A DNA stretch of 64,000 nucleotides from Microbacterium protaetiae (GCF_004135285.1 NZ_CP035494.1:2790001-2854000); one strand, 5' to 3'; shown: positions 7,717 through 17,740, numbered from the stretch's first letter. The notes: generated by a model from the sequence alone, not told the origin. A program made the numbers and translations.

Positions 7717-9933
7717 TCAGCCGGCCGGCGGGGCGCCCTGCCCCCCACTGAACCCGCCACCGGTGAATCCACCGCCGGTGAACCCGCCGCGCGAGCTCCG
7801 AGATCCGCTGAGACCGGTCAGCCCGTTCGAGCTGGTGGTGTCAGAGGTCGAGGCGATCTGTTCATCCAGGTCGGCGAGTACGACCGTCTGCCCAGCGCTG
7901 ATCCCCTTCGTGATCTCTATCCGCTCGGTACCTGTGGCGCCGACCTCGACCGACGTCTGTTGGGGTGTGCCGTCCTTGAGCAGAACGACCGACGCCTGTG
8001 AGCCCGAGAGCGTCACGGCCGAACTGGGCACCGTGAGCACGTCATGTGCGGTCGAGAGGGTGACCGTGGCGCGGGCCGTCGCGCCGATGCGCACGTCGTC
8101 GTCGCCCGCGTCGATTGCTATCGTCACGGAGTACGTGGGTGTGGAGGTCTCGGAGACGTTCTGCACGCCGATGGACGCGACCGTTCCGGTGTACGTCTTG
8201 GCGAATGCGGGTAGCGCCACTGATGCGGACTGGCCCGCGGCGACCTTCGCGATCTTTGCGAGCGCGACCGTGGAGGTCACGATGTAGCCGCCCTCGCCCT
8301 GCACCGTGATCACGGCGGTGGTCGAGGCGGCCGACACCTCATCACCGGCGGCCAGTGCCACGGAGACGACCGTGCCCGAGATCGGGCTGCTCAGTGTTGC
8401 GAAACCGAGGTTCTGCTCGGCGACCGACACCTGGGACTGGGCGAGATCGATCTGCGCCCGGTCAGCGAGGATCTGCTCCGCGGTGATGGTCTTCGAATTC
8501 GTGGACGTGGGACTGCCCGAGCCGCCTCCCGACCCTGCCGATGAACCGGCCCCTCCCGATGAGCCGGCCCCTGCCGATGAGCCGGTGGTGCCCGAAGAGC
8601 CGGCACCCGATGGTTCTGACGAAGGGGCGGTGCCCGACGAGCCGGGTGCACTCGACGAACCTGATCCGGTCGCGGCATTCGACGATCCCGTCGACGGCTT
8701 CTGCGTGCTGCCGGTGGTCGGCGCGCTCGTCTTCGACGGCGACGGGACATCACCCGTAGTCGTCTGCGTGTCGTTGTCCAGGGCCTTCAGCAGGGCCGCG
8801 ACCGCGTCGTCGAGCTTCTGGGCGGCATCCTGCAGCGCTGACTGCGCAGCAGCCGTGGCCTTCTGCTTGTCGAGGGTGTCGGAGATCGACGACTGGCAAT
8901 CCTGCAAGAGGGCCTGCGCGTTGCCGAGCTGATCGGAGCTGTCATCGGCGGCGTCACCCGTCGTCGCGGCGTCCGTCGTCGGGTCCGCGGTCGGGTCGGC
9001 CGTCGGGTCGGTTGTCGGGTCGTCGTCGGCGGGTGCCGTCGGTGTCGGATCGCTGGTCGGCGTGTCAGCGGACGTGTCCGTGTCGGCGGGGGTCAGGGTT
9101 CCGTCGGCGTCGACCTTCGCGTCGAGGAACGGTGCACAGACCTTCTGCGCATCTGTCGTCGCGGCCGCAGACGCGGTCTGGGCGGCGGTTGCCACCTCGT
9201 ACTCATCGAGGAGCGCCTGCTGTGCGCTGGTGACCTTCTTCTTGGCCGCCGTGACTGCGGCGCTCTCGGTCGCCGCTGCCGGCTCCGTGCCGGTGGTCGG
9301 CGCAGCAGACGGGCTGCGCTGTGCGGCCGCGGCGGTCGAGGAGGACGCCGGGTCTGAGTCGACTGTCGTCCGGGGCGTCGTCGACGGCGCGGGGGTGCGG
9401 GATGCCGACGACGCTTCGCCTGCCGATGCGGCAGCCACCCCACCGGAGAGGGCAGACTCCGACGAGGTCTGTGCGGATGCCGCTGATGATGTCGAAGACG
9501 TTGTGCCGGTGCTCTGCGCGTCGAGATCGTCTTCGAGCTGCTGCTGATCCTTGGCGAGCGTGTCTTGGGCGGAGGTGACGGCGTTCTTCAGCGACGTGGT
9601 GTCGAGAGTGGCCAGCTTCTGACCGGCCGCGACCTCGTCGCCGAGCTTGACCAGCACCGTGCCGACGGTGCCCGACACCTGGAAGGCCGCGGCCGCGCTG
9701 TCGGCCGAGGAGACTTGCCCGGTCAGCGCGAGGGTCTCGGTGACGTCGGCCTTCTCGGCCGTTGCGGTGCGATACCGCCCGTCATCGCCGCGCGTGGCCG
9801 CGAGAGCGACGCCTGTTCCGCCACCGACCACCAGCACCGCCACCGTTGCGCTGGCGAGCAGCTTTCGACGCCGCGTTGCGAACAGCGTGCCCAGCCCGCG
9901 CCGCGGCTGTGCCCGGTCGATCCCGTCAGTCAT
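7717..9933 (-). CDS. HlyD/MacA-like efflux adaptor with low-complexity inserts
   Basis: A 738-residue periplasmic-adaptor-type protein, about twice the usual size. It has an N-terminal membrane anchor (residues about 26-47), a biotinyl-lipoyl-like half (FQVSGTVGTVLVKLGDEVAAGQ), a coiled-coil hairpin, the second lipoyl half (LSSPISGTVVSVALAAGDEV), then beta-barrel and membrane-proximal domains (VLTVPSSAVTLSG). The hairpin is interrupted by Ser/Thr/Pro/Asp/Gly-rich stretches, including DPTADPTADPTTD and a Gly-Ser run, and contains two lone cysteines (QKVCAPF, LLQDCQSS). The tail is Gly/Phe-rich. The ATG at 9933 overlaps the end of the DUF5666 gene by 8 bp. It is the last gene of the ABC operon. 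Confidence 0.85.
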   Translation of the reverse strand: MTDGIDRAQPRRGLGTLFATRRRKLLASATVAVLVVGGGTGVALAATRGDDGRYRTATAEKADVTETLALTGQVSSADSAAAAFQVSGTVGTVLVKLGDEVAAGQKLATLDTTSLKNAVTSAQDTLAKDQQQLEDDLDAQSTGTTSSTSSAASAQTSSESALSGGVAAASAGEASSASRTPAPSTTPRTTVDSDPASSSTAAAAQRSPSAAPTTGTEPAAATESAAVTAAKKKVTSAQQALLDEYEVATAAQTASAAATTDAQKVCAPFLDAKVDADGTLTPADTDTSADTPTSDPTPTAPADDDPTTDPTADPTADPTTDAATTGDAADDSSDQLGNAQALLQDCQSSISDTLDKQKATAAAQSALQDAAQKLDDAVAALLKALDNDTQTTTGDVPSPSKTSAPTTGSTQKPSTGSSNAATGSGSSSAPGSSGTAPSSEPSGAGSSGTTGSSAGAGSSGGAGSSAGSGGGSGSPTSTNSKTITAEQILADRAQIDLAQSQVSVAEQNLGFATLSSPISGTVVSVALAAGDEVSAASTTAVITVQGEGGYIVTSTVALAKIAKVAAGQSASVALPAFAKTYTGTVASIGVQNVSETSTPTYSVTIAIDAGDDDVRIGATARATVTLSTAHDVLTVPSSAVTLSGSQASVVLLKDGTPQQTSVEVGATGTERIEITKGISAGQTVVLADLDEQIASTSDTTSSNGLTGLSGSRSSRGGFTGGGFTGGGFSGGQGAPPAG

Positions 9934-10843
9934 CGGAGCTCTCCGCGTCAGAACCCGGCCCACCCGAACCCGGCCGCTGACCGCGTCCACCGAACCCGGC
10001 GCCGGTCGTGCACGTGCCGTCGGACGAGGCGTCTGAGAGCACCAGAGCCGTGGCGTCGTAGCCGCCCTTGTCATCGGCCGTGCCGGTGGCGCGTACGCAC
10101 AGCCCCTCGGCGATGTCCGAGCTGGAGGCATCCTTGGTCGCCGTCACCGTGGTCTCGGCCGAAAGCGACACCTTCTCGCTCGACGAGGATCCGTTCTGGG
10201 ACGTGGTCTTGACGGTGAGCGAGTCGGCGCTGACCGCCGTCACCTCACCCGATGTGAACTGGCCGAAGCCGCCCGCGCCGCTCTGGCCGGGAGTGGGCGC
10301 GCCGGATGGCGCGGTGCCGTCCTGCGGCATCCCCGAGCCCATCGTGCCGCGCGAGCCGTCCTGTGGCATCCCGGTCGGAGCACCGGTGGGGCGCGCGCCC
10401 CCGCCGCCGAACCCGCCGCCGCCGAATCCGCTTGTGCAGCTGCCGTCATCAGAGGCCGCGGTGACGGTGATCGTCGTCGCAGCGTCGGAGTCTGGACCGG
10501 TGACGGCCAGGACGCAGTCGCCCACGGCGATGTCAGAGGCAGTCACGGTGCGGGTGCGTTGGATGCTGGTGTCGTCGGTGTAGCGCACCGCGGTCTGTTC
10601 GTCGTCGCCCTGCACCTGCAGCACGCCGTCCTGTATCGCGGCGATGAGGCCCGAGACGCCGCCGCGGTCCTGGGCGTTCTGACCGGGCTGGCCGCCGCCC
10701 GCCGCGGCGGCGGGTGATGCCGAGGCATCGGCGGCGCCGGCCGCGGTCGAGGAGCAACCCGCGAGGGCGAGCAGCACCGCGGCGCCGCCCGCCACGGCGG
10801 CGGCAACGACGGGACGGCGACGGTTCAGGGGGATGTTGCGCAT
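9926..10843 (-). CDS. DUF5666-like lipoprotein in an efflux operon
   Basis: A 305-residue secreted lipoprotein. A basic start and hydrophobic core end in the lipobox LALAGC, so it should be lipidated outside the membrane. Two related beta-rich modules follow, GVSGLIAAIQDGVLQVQGDD... and SGEVTAVSADSLTVKTTSQN..., each ending near an SDGTC/DDGSC element, joined by a Gly/Pro-rich linker with repeated PQDGS/PQDGT motifs. This pattern fits DUF5666. ATG 10843 has an AAAGAAGG site upstream; a GTG at 10861 overlapping the permease stop is the alternative. It probably serves the ABC exporter, but its role is unknown. Confidence 0.75.
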   Translation of the reverse strand: MRNIPLNRRRPVVAAAVAGGAAVLLALAGCSSTAAGAADASASPAAAAGGGQPGQNAQDRGGVSGLIAAIQDGVLQVQGDDEQTAVRYTDDTSIQRTRTVTASDIAVGDCVLAVTGPDSDAATTITVTAASDDGSCTSGFGGGGFGGGGARPTGAPTGMPQDGSRGTMGSGMPQDGTAPSGAPTPGQSGAGGFGQFTSGEVTAVSADSLTVKTTSQNGSSSSEKVSLSAETTVTATKDASSSDIAEGLCVRATGTADDKGGYDATALVLSDASSDGTCTTGAGFGGRGQRPGSGGPGSDAESSDD

Positions 10844-10857
10844 GAGTCTGCCTTCTT

Positions 10858-12090
10858 TCACTCGCTGCGAAGCGCGTCGATGGGGGTGAGGCGCGCGGCA
10901 CGGGCGGCCGGATACACGCCGAAGACGAGGCCGATCGCGACGGCGACCACCAGAGCGAGGACCATGGTGGGAACCGAGGCGATCACCGAACTGCCGATCA
11001 GCGGTGGCAGCACCCAGGTGGCGACCACGCCGACGAGCACACCGAGCACACCGCCGCCCAGGCCCAGAATGGCCGCCTCGATGAGGAACTGGCGGCGGAT
11101 GGCTCCTGGGGGAGCACCGAGCGCCTTGCGCAGACCGATCTCGCGCGTGCGCTCGGTCACCGACACCAGCATGATGTTCATGACGCCGATTCCACCCACC
11201 AGCAGTGACAGCGCCGCGATACCGGTCAGCAGCACCGTGAGGGTCCGGTAGATCGAGGTGGCCGTCTCGACGAGGGCGTCTTGGCTGGACACCGTGAAGT
11301 CCGCGTCGTCGGCCGAGGTGATGCCGTGCACGTTCAAGAGGATCGCGGTGGCCTCTTGGTAGGCGGCCGACAGCACGGTGTCCGAGGCCGCCTTCACGTA
11401 GATCGTCGAGACGCTGTCGGCAGTCGTGCCGCCCATGACAGTGTCGGCCGCGGTCGAGAGCGGGATCACGGCCACATCGTCGAGATTGGTCGACGAGCTC
11501 GATCCGGCTGCGGCGAGCACGCCGATGATCTGAAAGTCGGTGCTGTCGATGGTGACGGTCTGGCCGACCACGGCTGTCGTGCCGAAGAGTTCATCGGCGG
11601 TCTCCGAGCCGATCACCGCGACGTGGGCCTCGGTCTCGTACTGCTCCTGGGTGAAGAACGAGCCCACTTCGAGCGTGCGCGAGCGTACCGTCGGCCACGA
11701 CGTGGTCGTGCCGGTGACGGTCGTGGTCCAGTTCGTGGTGCCCGCGGTCAGCGACAGCGACGAGGTCTTCTCCGGTGCGACAGAGTTGATGTCGGGCGCC
11801 GCGACAGCGGATGTCAGAGCATCGGCATCCGACGCCTTCAGCGTCGCGGCCGAACCGAAGCCTCCGCGCATGCCGCTGGAATCGGTGCTCGAGCCGGGGG
11901 AGACGATGAGCAGGTTGCTGCCCAGCGAGCTGATCTGCGCGCTGACATCCTTCTGGGTGCCCAGGCCCAGCCCGACGGTCACCACCACGGCGGCGATGCC
12001 GACGAGAATGCCGAGAACAGTCAGCAGTGATCGCAATGCGTGCGTGCGGATCGCGTGCCACGAGGTGGCGAGGGTCTCCGACCAGTTCAT
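10858..12090 (-). CDS. MacB-like ABC transporter permease
   Basis: A 410-residue MacB/FtsX-type permease. One N-terminal membrane helix (LLTVLGILVGIAAVVVTVGLGL) is followed by a large extracytoplasmic domain of about 230 residues, then three C-terminal helices with the conserved VGGIGVMNIMLVSVTERTRE segment of the family. It pairs with the ATPase upstream, whose stop codon it overlaps (ATGA, 12087-12090). Such permeases work by mechanotransmission, driving an adaptor to expel peptides, antibiotics or lipids. The substrate cannot be told from sequence. Confidence 0.9.
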   Translation of the reverse strand: MNWSETLATSWHAIRTHALRSLLTVLGILVGIAAVVVTVGLGLGTQKDVSAQISSLGSNLLIVSPGSSTDSSGMRGGFGSAATLKASDADALTSAVAAPDINSVAPEKTSSLSLTAGTTNWTTTVTGTTTSWPTVRSRTLEVGSFFTQEQYETEAHVAVIGSETADELFGTTAVVGQTVTIDSTDFQIIGVLAAAGSSSSTNLDDVAVIPLSTAADTVMGGTTADSVSTIYVKAASDTVLSAAYQEATAILLNVHGITSADDADFTVSSQDALVETATSIYRTLTVLLTGIAALSLLVGGIGVMNIMLVSVTERTREIGLRKALGAPPGAIRRQFLIEAAILGLGGGVLGVLVGVVATWVLPPLIGSSVIASVPTMVLALVVAVAIGLVFGVYPAARAARLTPIDALRSE

Positions 12091-12797
12091 GCGGCCGCCT
12101 CCTGGGTGGCGCCGTCCGAGACGATCAGACCGTCGCGCACCGTCACCATGCGGCGGGCGCGGCGGGCGACATCGTGCTCATGGGTGATCAGCACGATGGT
12201 CCGCCCCGCCGCGTGCAGCTCGTCGAACAGCCCGAGCACGTCGTCCGTCGAGGCGGAGTCGAGGTTTCCGGTGGGCTCGTCGGCGAGGATCATGGTCGGA
12301 TCGCCCGCCAGCGCGCGCGCCACTGCCACTCGCTGCTGCTGTCCGCCCGACAGCTCGCCCGGGCGATTGTTCAGCCGGTCGCTGAGACCGACACGTTCCA
12401 GTGCCGCGGCCGCACGTTCGCGCCGCTCGGTCTTCTCGACCCGCCCGTAGACCATCGGCAGCTCGACGTTCCGCAACGCCGACAGGCTGGGCAGCAGATG
12501 GAACTGCTGGAAGACGAATCCGATCTGCCGGTTGCGCACGCGCGCCAGCGCGACCTCGCTGAGCCTTTCGACGTCTTCGCCGCCGAGTCGGTACGAACCG
12601 CTGGTGAGCACGTCGAGGCATCCGAGGATGTTCATCAGGGTCGACTTGCCCGACCCCGACGGACCGACGATGGCCACATACTCGCCCTCGGTGACGCTCA
12701 GGTCGATGCCGGACAATGCCTCGAACTCGATCTGACCGCTGCGGTAGGTCTTGCGGGCACCGGCCATCTCGATGACCGGCGGCGGCAGTGCACTCAT
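12087..12797 (-). CDS. MacB-like ABC transporter ATP-binding protein
   Basis: A 236-residue LolD/MacB-class ATPase. It shows Walker [10 protein letters not shown], the Q-loop FVFQQFHLLPSLSALRNVELP typical of the MacB branch, the signature [15 protein letters not shown] and Walker B MILADEPTGNLDS, then the H-loop LITHEHD. It overlaps the adaptor gene upstream and the permease gene downstream by four bases each, so the three are tightly coupled. It energises the permease encoded at 10858-12090. Confidence 0.94.
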   Translation of the reverse strand: MSALPPPVIEMAGARKTYRSGQIEFEALSGIDLSVTEGEYVAIVGPSGSGKSTLMNILGCLDVLTSGSYRLGGEDVERLSEVALARVRNRQIGFVFQQFHLLPSLSALRNVELPMVYGRVEKTERRERAAAALERVGLSDRLNNRPGELSGGQQQRVAVARALAGDPTMILADEPTGNLDSASTDDVLGLFDELHAAGRTIVLITHEHDVARRARRMVTVRDGLIVSDGATQEAAA

Positions 12798-14095
12798 CGG
12801 TTTCCGCCCTGACCGCCCTGACCGCCCTGGCCGCCCTGGCCGCCGGGGAACTCGCCGCCGCCCGGCAATTCGCCGCCACCGGGGAACGACCCGCCGCTCG
12901 GGAAGCGACCGTTCTGGTTCTGGCTGTTCTGCGAACCGCTGCCTGAGGTCGCCGACGGGGTGAACGATGTCATCAGCACCACGGCGCCTTCGTCCAGACC
13001 CGAGGTGATCTCGGTGTACTGCCCCGAGGTCTCACCCACCTCGACCGGGGTGGGGGTCTGCGTGCCGTCGGAGCCGACAACCGTGACGGTGCTCTTGCCG
13101 TCAGTGGTGGTCACGGCCATCGAGGGGACCACCAGCACATCGGTGCGACGCTCGTAGACGATTGAGACGTCGACGGACACGCCGTCGAACAGGCCCTTGC
13201 CGTCACCGGTGATAGCGACCGACACCGGGTACTGTGCCGAGCCCGACGAGGTCGACGGCAGCAGCCCGACCTGCGTCACGGTGCCGTAGTACTTCCCCTC
13301 GTCGTCGGTGGTCAACTCCACCTGATCGCCCTTGGCCACGTGGGCGATGTCGGTCTCACCGATCGAGACGTCGACGGTCCACGCGTTGGTGCTCACAATG
13401 GTGAACGCCGCCGACGACGTGCTGGCAGAGCTGGCAGTGGACGACGAGCCGGATGCCGCTGACGGCGCGGCTGCGGAGCCTGCGCCAGATGCCCCGCTCG
13501 AAGACCCGCCCGAGGAGGACCCGCCCGAGATCTTGTCGCCGACCGCGATGTTCACGGCGGTCACCAGTCCCGCGGAGGGAGCGACGAGCGTCGCGTCGTC
13601 CATCGCGTCTTCGGCGTCATCGACCGAAGCCTGCGCCACATCGACGGCGGCTTGGGCAGCCGAGACCTGGGCGGTGGCTGCGCTGGTGCCGTCGTTCGCA
13701 TCCTCAGCCGAAGCCAGCGTCGCCTTCGCGTCGGCGAGATCAGCCTTCGCCTGCAGCAGCGACGCCTTCAGCTGCAGCGTGTCGACCTTTGCCAGCGCCT
13801 GTCCCTTCTTCACGGTGTCGCCGGCGGCGACCGAGACAGCGGTGACCGTCCCCGAGACCTCGAAGCTCACCTCATCGTCGATCGCCGGGGCGACCGTTCC
13901 GGTGGTGGAGACCGACTTCTCCATCGTCTGCAGCTCGGCGGTCGCCGTGCGCGTGACTGTCGTGGCGGCGGTGGGCTGACCGGGGATCACGAAGCCGAAG
14001 GCCCAGACCGAAAGTCCGGCGGCAACGACAACCGCCACGCCGGCGGTCAGCCACGCCGGTCGCGGGACGCTTTTCAGAAAGGTACGCACTGCCAT
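12794..14095 (-). CDS. HlyD/MacA-like efflux adaptor, first gene of the operon
   Basis: A 433-residue adaptor with an N-terminal membrane anchor (WLTAGVAVVVAAGLSVWAFGFV), lipoyl halves (FEVSGTVTAVSVAAGDTVKKGQAL and LVAPSAGLVTAVNIAVGDKI) around a short coiled coil, and then beta-barrel and membrane-proximal domains. A Ser/Gly/Ala-rich linker interrupts the second lipoyl region. The C-terminus is a Gly/Pro/Gln tract with GQGGQGG repeats. A GAGGAG site sits about 10 bases before the ATG. It heads a five-gene run (adaptor, ATPase, permease, DUF5666, second adaptor) resembling YknXYZ/MacAB systems. The extra adaptor at the end is unusual. Confidence 0.88.
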   Translation of the reverse strand: MAVRTFLKSVPRPAWLTAGVAVVVAAGLSVWAFGFVIPGQPTAATTVTRTATAELQTMEKSVSTTGTVAPAIDDEVSFEVSGTVTAVSVAAGDTVKKGQALAKVDTLQLKASLLQAKADLADAKATLASAEDANDGTSAATAQVSAAQAAVDVAQASVDDAEDAMDDATLVAPSAGLVTAVNIAVGDKISGGSSSGGSSSGASGAGSAAAPSAASGSSSTASSASTSSAAFTIVSTNAWTVDVSIGETDIAHVAKGDQVELTTDDEGKYYGTVTQVGLLPSTSSGSAQYPVSVAITGDGKGLFDGVSVDVSIVYERRTDVLVVPSMAVTTTDGKSTVTVVGSDGTQTPTPVEVGETSGQYTEITSGLDEGAVVLMTSFTPSATSGSGSQNSQNQNGRFPSGGSFPGGGELPGGGEFPGGQGGQGGQGGQGGNR

Positions 14096-14230
14096 GCGGC
14101 TGGCTCCTCGGGCTCACAGAACAAGACGACGGTGACGTTACGCGGCGTGATGATGGAGGTCGTTATGACCGGTGATGAAATCGCTATGGACCCGACGCCG
14201 TTGCCCAGCCTTTGCGGTGGTATCGGCTCG

Positions 14231-14236
14231 TAGAAT
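14231..14236 (+). promoter_or_regulatory. -10 hexamer of miaB
   Basis: TAGAAT ends nine bases before the miaB ATG at 14246, so the transcript would have at most a few untranslated bases. It lies in the 150-bp gap divergent from the efflux operon. Confidence 0.45.
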
Positions 14237-14245
14237 GGCAAGATC

Positions 14246-15811
14246 ATGACTCCTGTGTCTTCCGCCGTCTCTTCTGAGCCGACGCTCATCGCACCGTCAC
14301 CCGCAGCCGTCGACGTCGACGGCCATACCCGCACCTACGAGGTGCGCACGTTCGGCTGTCAGATGAACGTGCACGACTCCGAACGGCTGGCGGGCTCCCT
14401 CGAGAGCGCCGGCTATGTTCCCGCCGCCGACGATCAAGACCCCGACGTCGTCGTCATCAACACCTGCGCAGTGCGCGACAACGCCGCCGGCAAGCTGTAC
14501 GGCACGCTGGGGCATCTCAAGTCGAAGAAAGATGCCCACGCGGGCATGCAGATCGCCGTCGGTGGATGCCTCGCCCAGATGGACAAGCAGGCCGTGCTCG
14601 ACAAAGCCCCCTGGGTCGATGTCGTCTTCGGCACGCACAACATGGGATCGCTGCCGGGGCTGCTCGAGCGCGCGCGCCACAACGGTGAGGCCGAACTCGA
14701 GATTCTCGAGGCGCTGGAAGTGTTCCCCTCGACGTTGCCGACCAAGCGCGACAGCGCCTACAGCGGCTGGGTGTCGATCTCGGTCGGCTGCAACAACACC
14801 TGCACGTTCTGCATCGTGCCGAGTCTGCGCGGCAAAGAGAAAGATCGCCGCCCCGGCGACATCCTGAACGAGATCCGTCTTCTCGTCGACGACGGCGCCG
14901 TCGAAGTCACGCTTCTCGGGCAGAACGTCAACTCTTACGGTGTGGAGTTCGGCGACAGGCAGGCATTCGCGAAGCTGCTGCGCGCGACCGGTGATATCGA
15001 GGGGCTCGAGCGCGTGCGCTTCACGAGCCCGCACCCCGCGATGTTCACCGACGACGTCATCGATGCCATGGCCGAGACCCCGAATGTCATGCCGCAGCTG
15101 CACATGCCGCTGCAGTCGGGCAGCGACCGGGTGCTCAAGGCCATGCGTCGCTCGTATCGCAGCACGCGCTTCCTCGGCATCCTCGACCGGGTGCGAGAGA
15201 AGATGCCCGACGCCGCGATCACCACCGACATCATCGTGGGTTTCCCCGGCGAGACCGACGAAGACTTCGAAGACACGATGCGCGTGGTCGAGCAGGCGCG
15301 GTTCTCTTCTGCCTTCACCTTCCAGTACTCCATTCGCGAGGGCACACCGGCGGCGACAATGGCCGATCAGGTGCCCAAGGCTGTCGTGCAGGAGCGCTAT
15401 GAGCGCCTTCTCGCCCTGCAAGAGCGCATCTCGCTCGAAGAGAACGAGAAGCAGGTCGGGCGCCAGGTCGAGTTGCTCGTCGCCACCGGCGAGGGCCGTA
15501 AAGATGCCGCCACCCACCGCCTCACCGGACGCGCGCGCGACAACCGCCTTGTGCACTTCGAGGTGCCGGCCGGCTCTGAGCTGCCGCGCCCCGGCGACAT
15601 GGTGACGGCGACGATCACGCATGCGGCTCCCTTCCATCTGCTCGCCGACGCGCCCGACGGTGCGCCGCTGCGGATTCGCCGCACGCGCGCCGGCGACGCA
15701 TGGGAGCGGGGTCAGTCCGACTCGTGTGCCGTACCCGCCCACGGTGGCGCGGCCGGCGGTGCGGTCTCGCTCGGCATGCCGACCATCGGCCTGCGCGCCC
15801 CCGGGCGTTGA
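14246..15811 (+). CDS. miaB: tRNA-2-methylthio-N6-dimethylallyladenosine synthase MiaB
   Basis: A 521-residue radical-SAM methylthiotransferase that adds the 2-methylthio group to i6A37 of tRNAs. The N-terminal UPF0004 domain carries the three cluster cysteines ([27 protein letters not shown]). The radical SAM motif CNNTCTFC follows, and a TRAM domain closes the conserved part at about residue 450. The last 40 residues are variable. The TGA overlaps the TTG start of miaA, the enzyme that makes its i6A substrate, so two successive steps are coupled. Confidence 0.95.
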   Translation: MTPVSSAVSSEPTLIAPSPAAVDVDGHTRTYEVRTFGCQMNVHDSERLAGSLESAGYVPAADDQDPDVVVINTCAVRDNAAGKLYGTLGHLKSKKDAHAGMQIAVGGCLAQMDKQAVLDKAPWVDVVFGTHNMGSLPGLLERARHNGEAELEILEALEVFPSTLPTKRDSAYSGWVSISVGCNNTCTFCIVPSLRGKEKDRRPGDILNEIRLLVDDGAVEVTLLGQNVNSYGVEFGDRQAFAKLLRATGDIEGLERVRFTSPHPAMFTDDVIDAMAETPNVMPQLHMPLQSGSDRVLKAMRRSYRSTRFLGILDRVREKMPDAAITTDIIVGFPGETDEDFEDTMRVVEQARFSSAFTFQYSIREGTPAATMADQVPKAVVQERYERLLALQERISLEENEKQVGRQVELLVATGEGRKDAATHRLTGRARDNRLVHFEVPAGSELPRPGDMVTATITHAAPFHLLADAPDGAPLRIRRTRAGDAWERGQSDSCAVPAHGGAAGGAVSLGMPTIGLRAPGR

Positions 15812-16725
15812 GCGAGCGCAGCCTCTGGGCCATCGTCGGCGCCACCGGCACCGGCAAGACCGCCCTCTCGCTCGAGGTCGCCGAAGCGCTCGCCGCCGGC
15901 GGGCGCCCGGCCGAGATCGTCAATGCCGACGCCATGCAGCTGTATCGCGGCATGGACATCGGCACGGCAAAACTGCCGGAATCGGCGCGGCGCGGCATCC
16001 CCCACCATCTGCTCGACGTGCTCGAGGTGACCGACGAGGCGGCCGTGGCCTGGTATCAGGATGCCGCGCGCGCTGCGATTTCGGCGATCTTCGCCCGCGG
16101 TGCCGATGCGATCCTGGTCGGTGGCTCGGGCCTGTACGTGTCCAGCGTGCTGTACGACTTCCGCTTTCCGCCGCGTGACGACGCCCTGCGTGCCGAGCTT
16201 GAGGAAGAGCTCGCCGCAGCGGGCCCCGCGGTGCTGTATGCACGGCTGCGCGCGCAGGATCCGGCGACGGCGGCGAAGATGGACCCGCGCAACGGGCGCC
16301 GCATCGTGCGGGCACTCGAAGTGCTCGCCCAGGGGAAGGCGACGCACGGGGCCGCTCTTCCGGACGAGCCCGTGCCGTGGCATCCCGACACCCGCATCAT
16401 CGGCACCCACGTCGAGCGTGCCGAGCTGGTGCCCCGACTCGACGAGCGCGTGGCGCAGATGTGGCGCGACGGCCTGCTCGACGAGGTCGTACGGCTGCGT
16501 GCGGCGGGCCTCGAGCGCGGCACGACCGCCCCCCGCGCGATCGGCTACGCGCAGGCGCTCGCACAGCTGAAGGGCGAGAAGACCGAAGCCGACGCGATCG
16601 CCGAGACCCAGGCGCTCACGCGCCGCTATGCGCGTCGGCAGGTGTCGTGGTTCAAGCGCTATGCGGGGCTGCGGTGGGTGGAGCCGGGAGTGGATGCCGC
16701 GGCTTTGGCAGACTGGACGGCGTGA
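15808..16725 (+). CDS. miaA: tRNA dimethylallyltransferase MiaA
   Basis: A 305-residue enzyme that transfers dimethylallyl to N6 of A37 in tRNAs reading UNN codons, giving the substrate of MiaB. The P-loop GATGTGKT, the [18 protein letters not shown] segment and [11 protein letters not shown] are all characteristic. TTG at 15808 is chosen because the protein then begins right at the P-loop strand ([18 protein letters not shown]) and overlaps the miaB stop by four bases. Upstream in-frame ATGs would add about 36 residues lying inside miaB. The stop overlaps the GTG of the next gene. Confidence 0.93.
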   Translation: MSERSLWAIVGATGTGKTALSLEVAEALAAGGRPAEIVNADAMQLYRGMDIGTAKLPESARRGIPHHLLDVLEVTDEAAVAWYQDAARAAISAIFARGADAILVGGSGLYVSSVLYDFRFPPRDDALRAELEEELAAAGPAVLYARLRAQDPATAAKMDPRNGRRIVRALEVLAQGKATHGAALPDEPVPWHPDTRIIGTHVERAELVPRLDERVAQMWRDGLLDEVVRLRAAGLERGTTAPRAIGYAQALAQLKGEKTEADAIAETQALTRRYARRQVSWFKRYAGLRWVEPGVDAAALADWTA

Positions 16726-17141
16726 GCTTCACGATCCGCGCGTTTCGCACATCCGACACTGAGCCCGTCGTCGCGCTCTGGCAGGAGGCGGGGCTCACAC
16801 GTCCCTGGAACGACCCGCGTAAAGACATCGAGCGCAAGCTCGCCGTGCAGCCCGAGCTGTTTCTCGTGGCCGTTGACGGGGAAGCGATCGTCGGCAGTGT
16901 CATGGCCGGATACGACGGTCATCGCGGGTGGTTGTACTATCTGGCGTCGGCGCGGCGCCGTGAGGGCATCGGGCGCGCGCTCGTGGCTGAGGGCGAGCGC
17001 CTGCTGCAGGCGATGGGCTGTCCGAAGGTGCAGCTCATGGTCCGGCCCGAGAACACCGCGGCCCGCGGCTTCTACGATGCGCTGGGTTACGAGGCGTTCG
17101 ACACGTGGGCGACGGGGAAGCGGTTGATCGCCGACGGGTGA
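16722..17141 (+). CDS. GNAT family acetyltransferase (YpeA-like)
   Basis: A 139-residue GCN5-related N-acetyltransferase. It resembles the YpeA group: [33 protein letters not shown], the [17 protein letters not shown] core strand and the acetyl-CoA loop [11 protein letters not shown]. The end [17 protein letters not shown] is also typical. The GTG start overlaps the miaA stop (GTGA), so it is expressed with the tRNA-modification pair. The acceptor substrate is unknown. Confidence 0.86.
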   Translation: MSFTIRAFRTSDTEPVVALWQEAGLTRPWNDPRKDIERKLAVQPELFLVAVDGEAIVGSVMAGYDGHRGWLYYLASARRREGIGRALVAEGERLLQAMGCPKVQLMVRPENTAARGFYDALGYEAFDTWATGKRLIADG

Positions 17142-17172
17142 GGATGTCGGAGCCACCCGCCATGCTGGGGGA

Positions 17173-17718
17173 ATGACCACGCACTACTACACCGCGTCGA
17201 GTCTGGACGGATTCCTCGCGACGCCGGATCATTCCTTGCATTGGCTGCTCGAGCAGGACATCGACGAGCACGGCCCGATGAACTACGACGCATTCATCGA
17301 GGGCGTCGGGGCCGTGGCGATGGGGGCCACCACCTACGAGTGGGTGCTCGAGTACGGCGGCCCGTGGCCGTACAGCCTGCCGGCATGGGTGTTCACGCAC
17401 CGCACGTTGCCGACCCCGCCCGGCGCAGATGTGCGGTTCGCACAGGGAGACGTGCGCGACGTGCACGCCGCGATGATCCAGGCCGCCGGTGGGCGCGACG
17501 TCTGGATCGTCGGTGGGGGAGAGCTCGTGGGGCAGTTCGCCGACGCCGGCCTGCTCGATGAGCTGTGGGTGCAGTACGCGCCGGTCACACTCGGCGCCGG
17601 AGCTCCCCTGCTGCCGCGCGCGCTCGACCTCGAACTCATCGATGTGGCGCGCAACCGCGCATTCCTGTGCGGTCACTACCGCGTGCGCGGACCGCTGCCA
17701 CCGGCGTCGGAGGCATGA
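17173..17718 (+). CDS. Dihydrofolate reductase family (RibD C-terminal-like) protein
   Basis: A 181-residue protein of the YyaP/YwjB group, which shares the DHFR/RibD reductase fold. It opens [15 protein letters not shown] and contains [20 protein letters not shown] and the nucleotide-loop [26 protein letters not shown]. It is probably an NADPH-dependent reductase of unknown substrate. It does not look like the folate-cycle DHFR, which lacks this VGGGELVGQ pattern. A -10-like CATGCT lies six bases before the ATG. Confidence 0.8.
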   Translation: MTTHYYTASSLDGFLATPDHSLHWLLEQDIDEHGPMNYDAFIEGVGAVAMGATTYEWVLEYGGPWPYSLPAWVFTHRTLPTPPGADVRFAQGDVRDVHAAMIQAAGGRDVWIVGGGELVGQFADAGLLDELWVQYAPVTLGAGAPLLPRALDLELIDVARNRAFLCGHYRVRGPLPPASEA

Positions 17719-17727
17719 CCTGGCCCG

Positions 17728-17733
17728 TAGGAT
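17728..17733 (+). promoter_or_regulatory. -10 hexamer of dapF (leaderless type)
   Basis: TAGGAT lies seven bases before the dapF ATG at 17741 and helps choose this start over the longer in-frame ORF. Confidence 0.45.
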
Positions 17734-17740
17734 TGTCGCG

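Noticed and set aside
14158..14170. GGTC-GTTAT-GACC as operator of the efflux operon
   Set aside because: Arms of only four bases and no second site; chance is a sufficient explanation.
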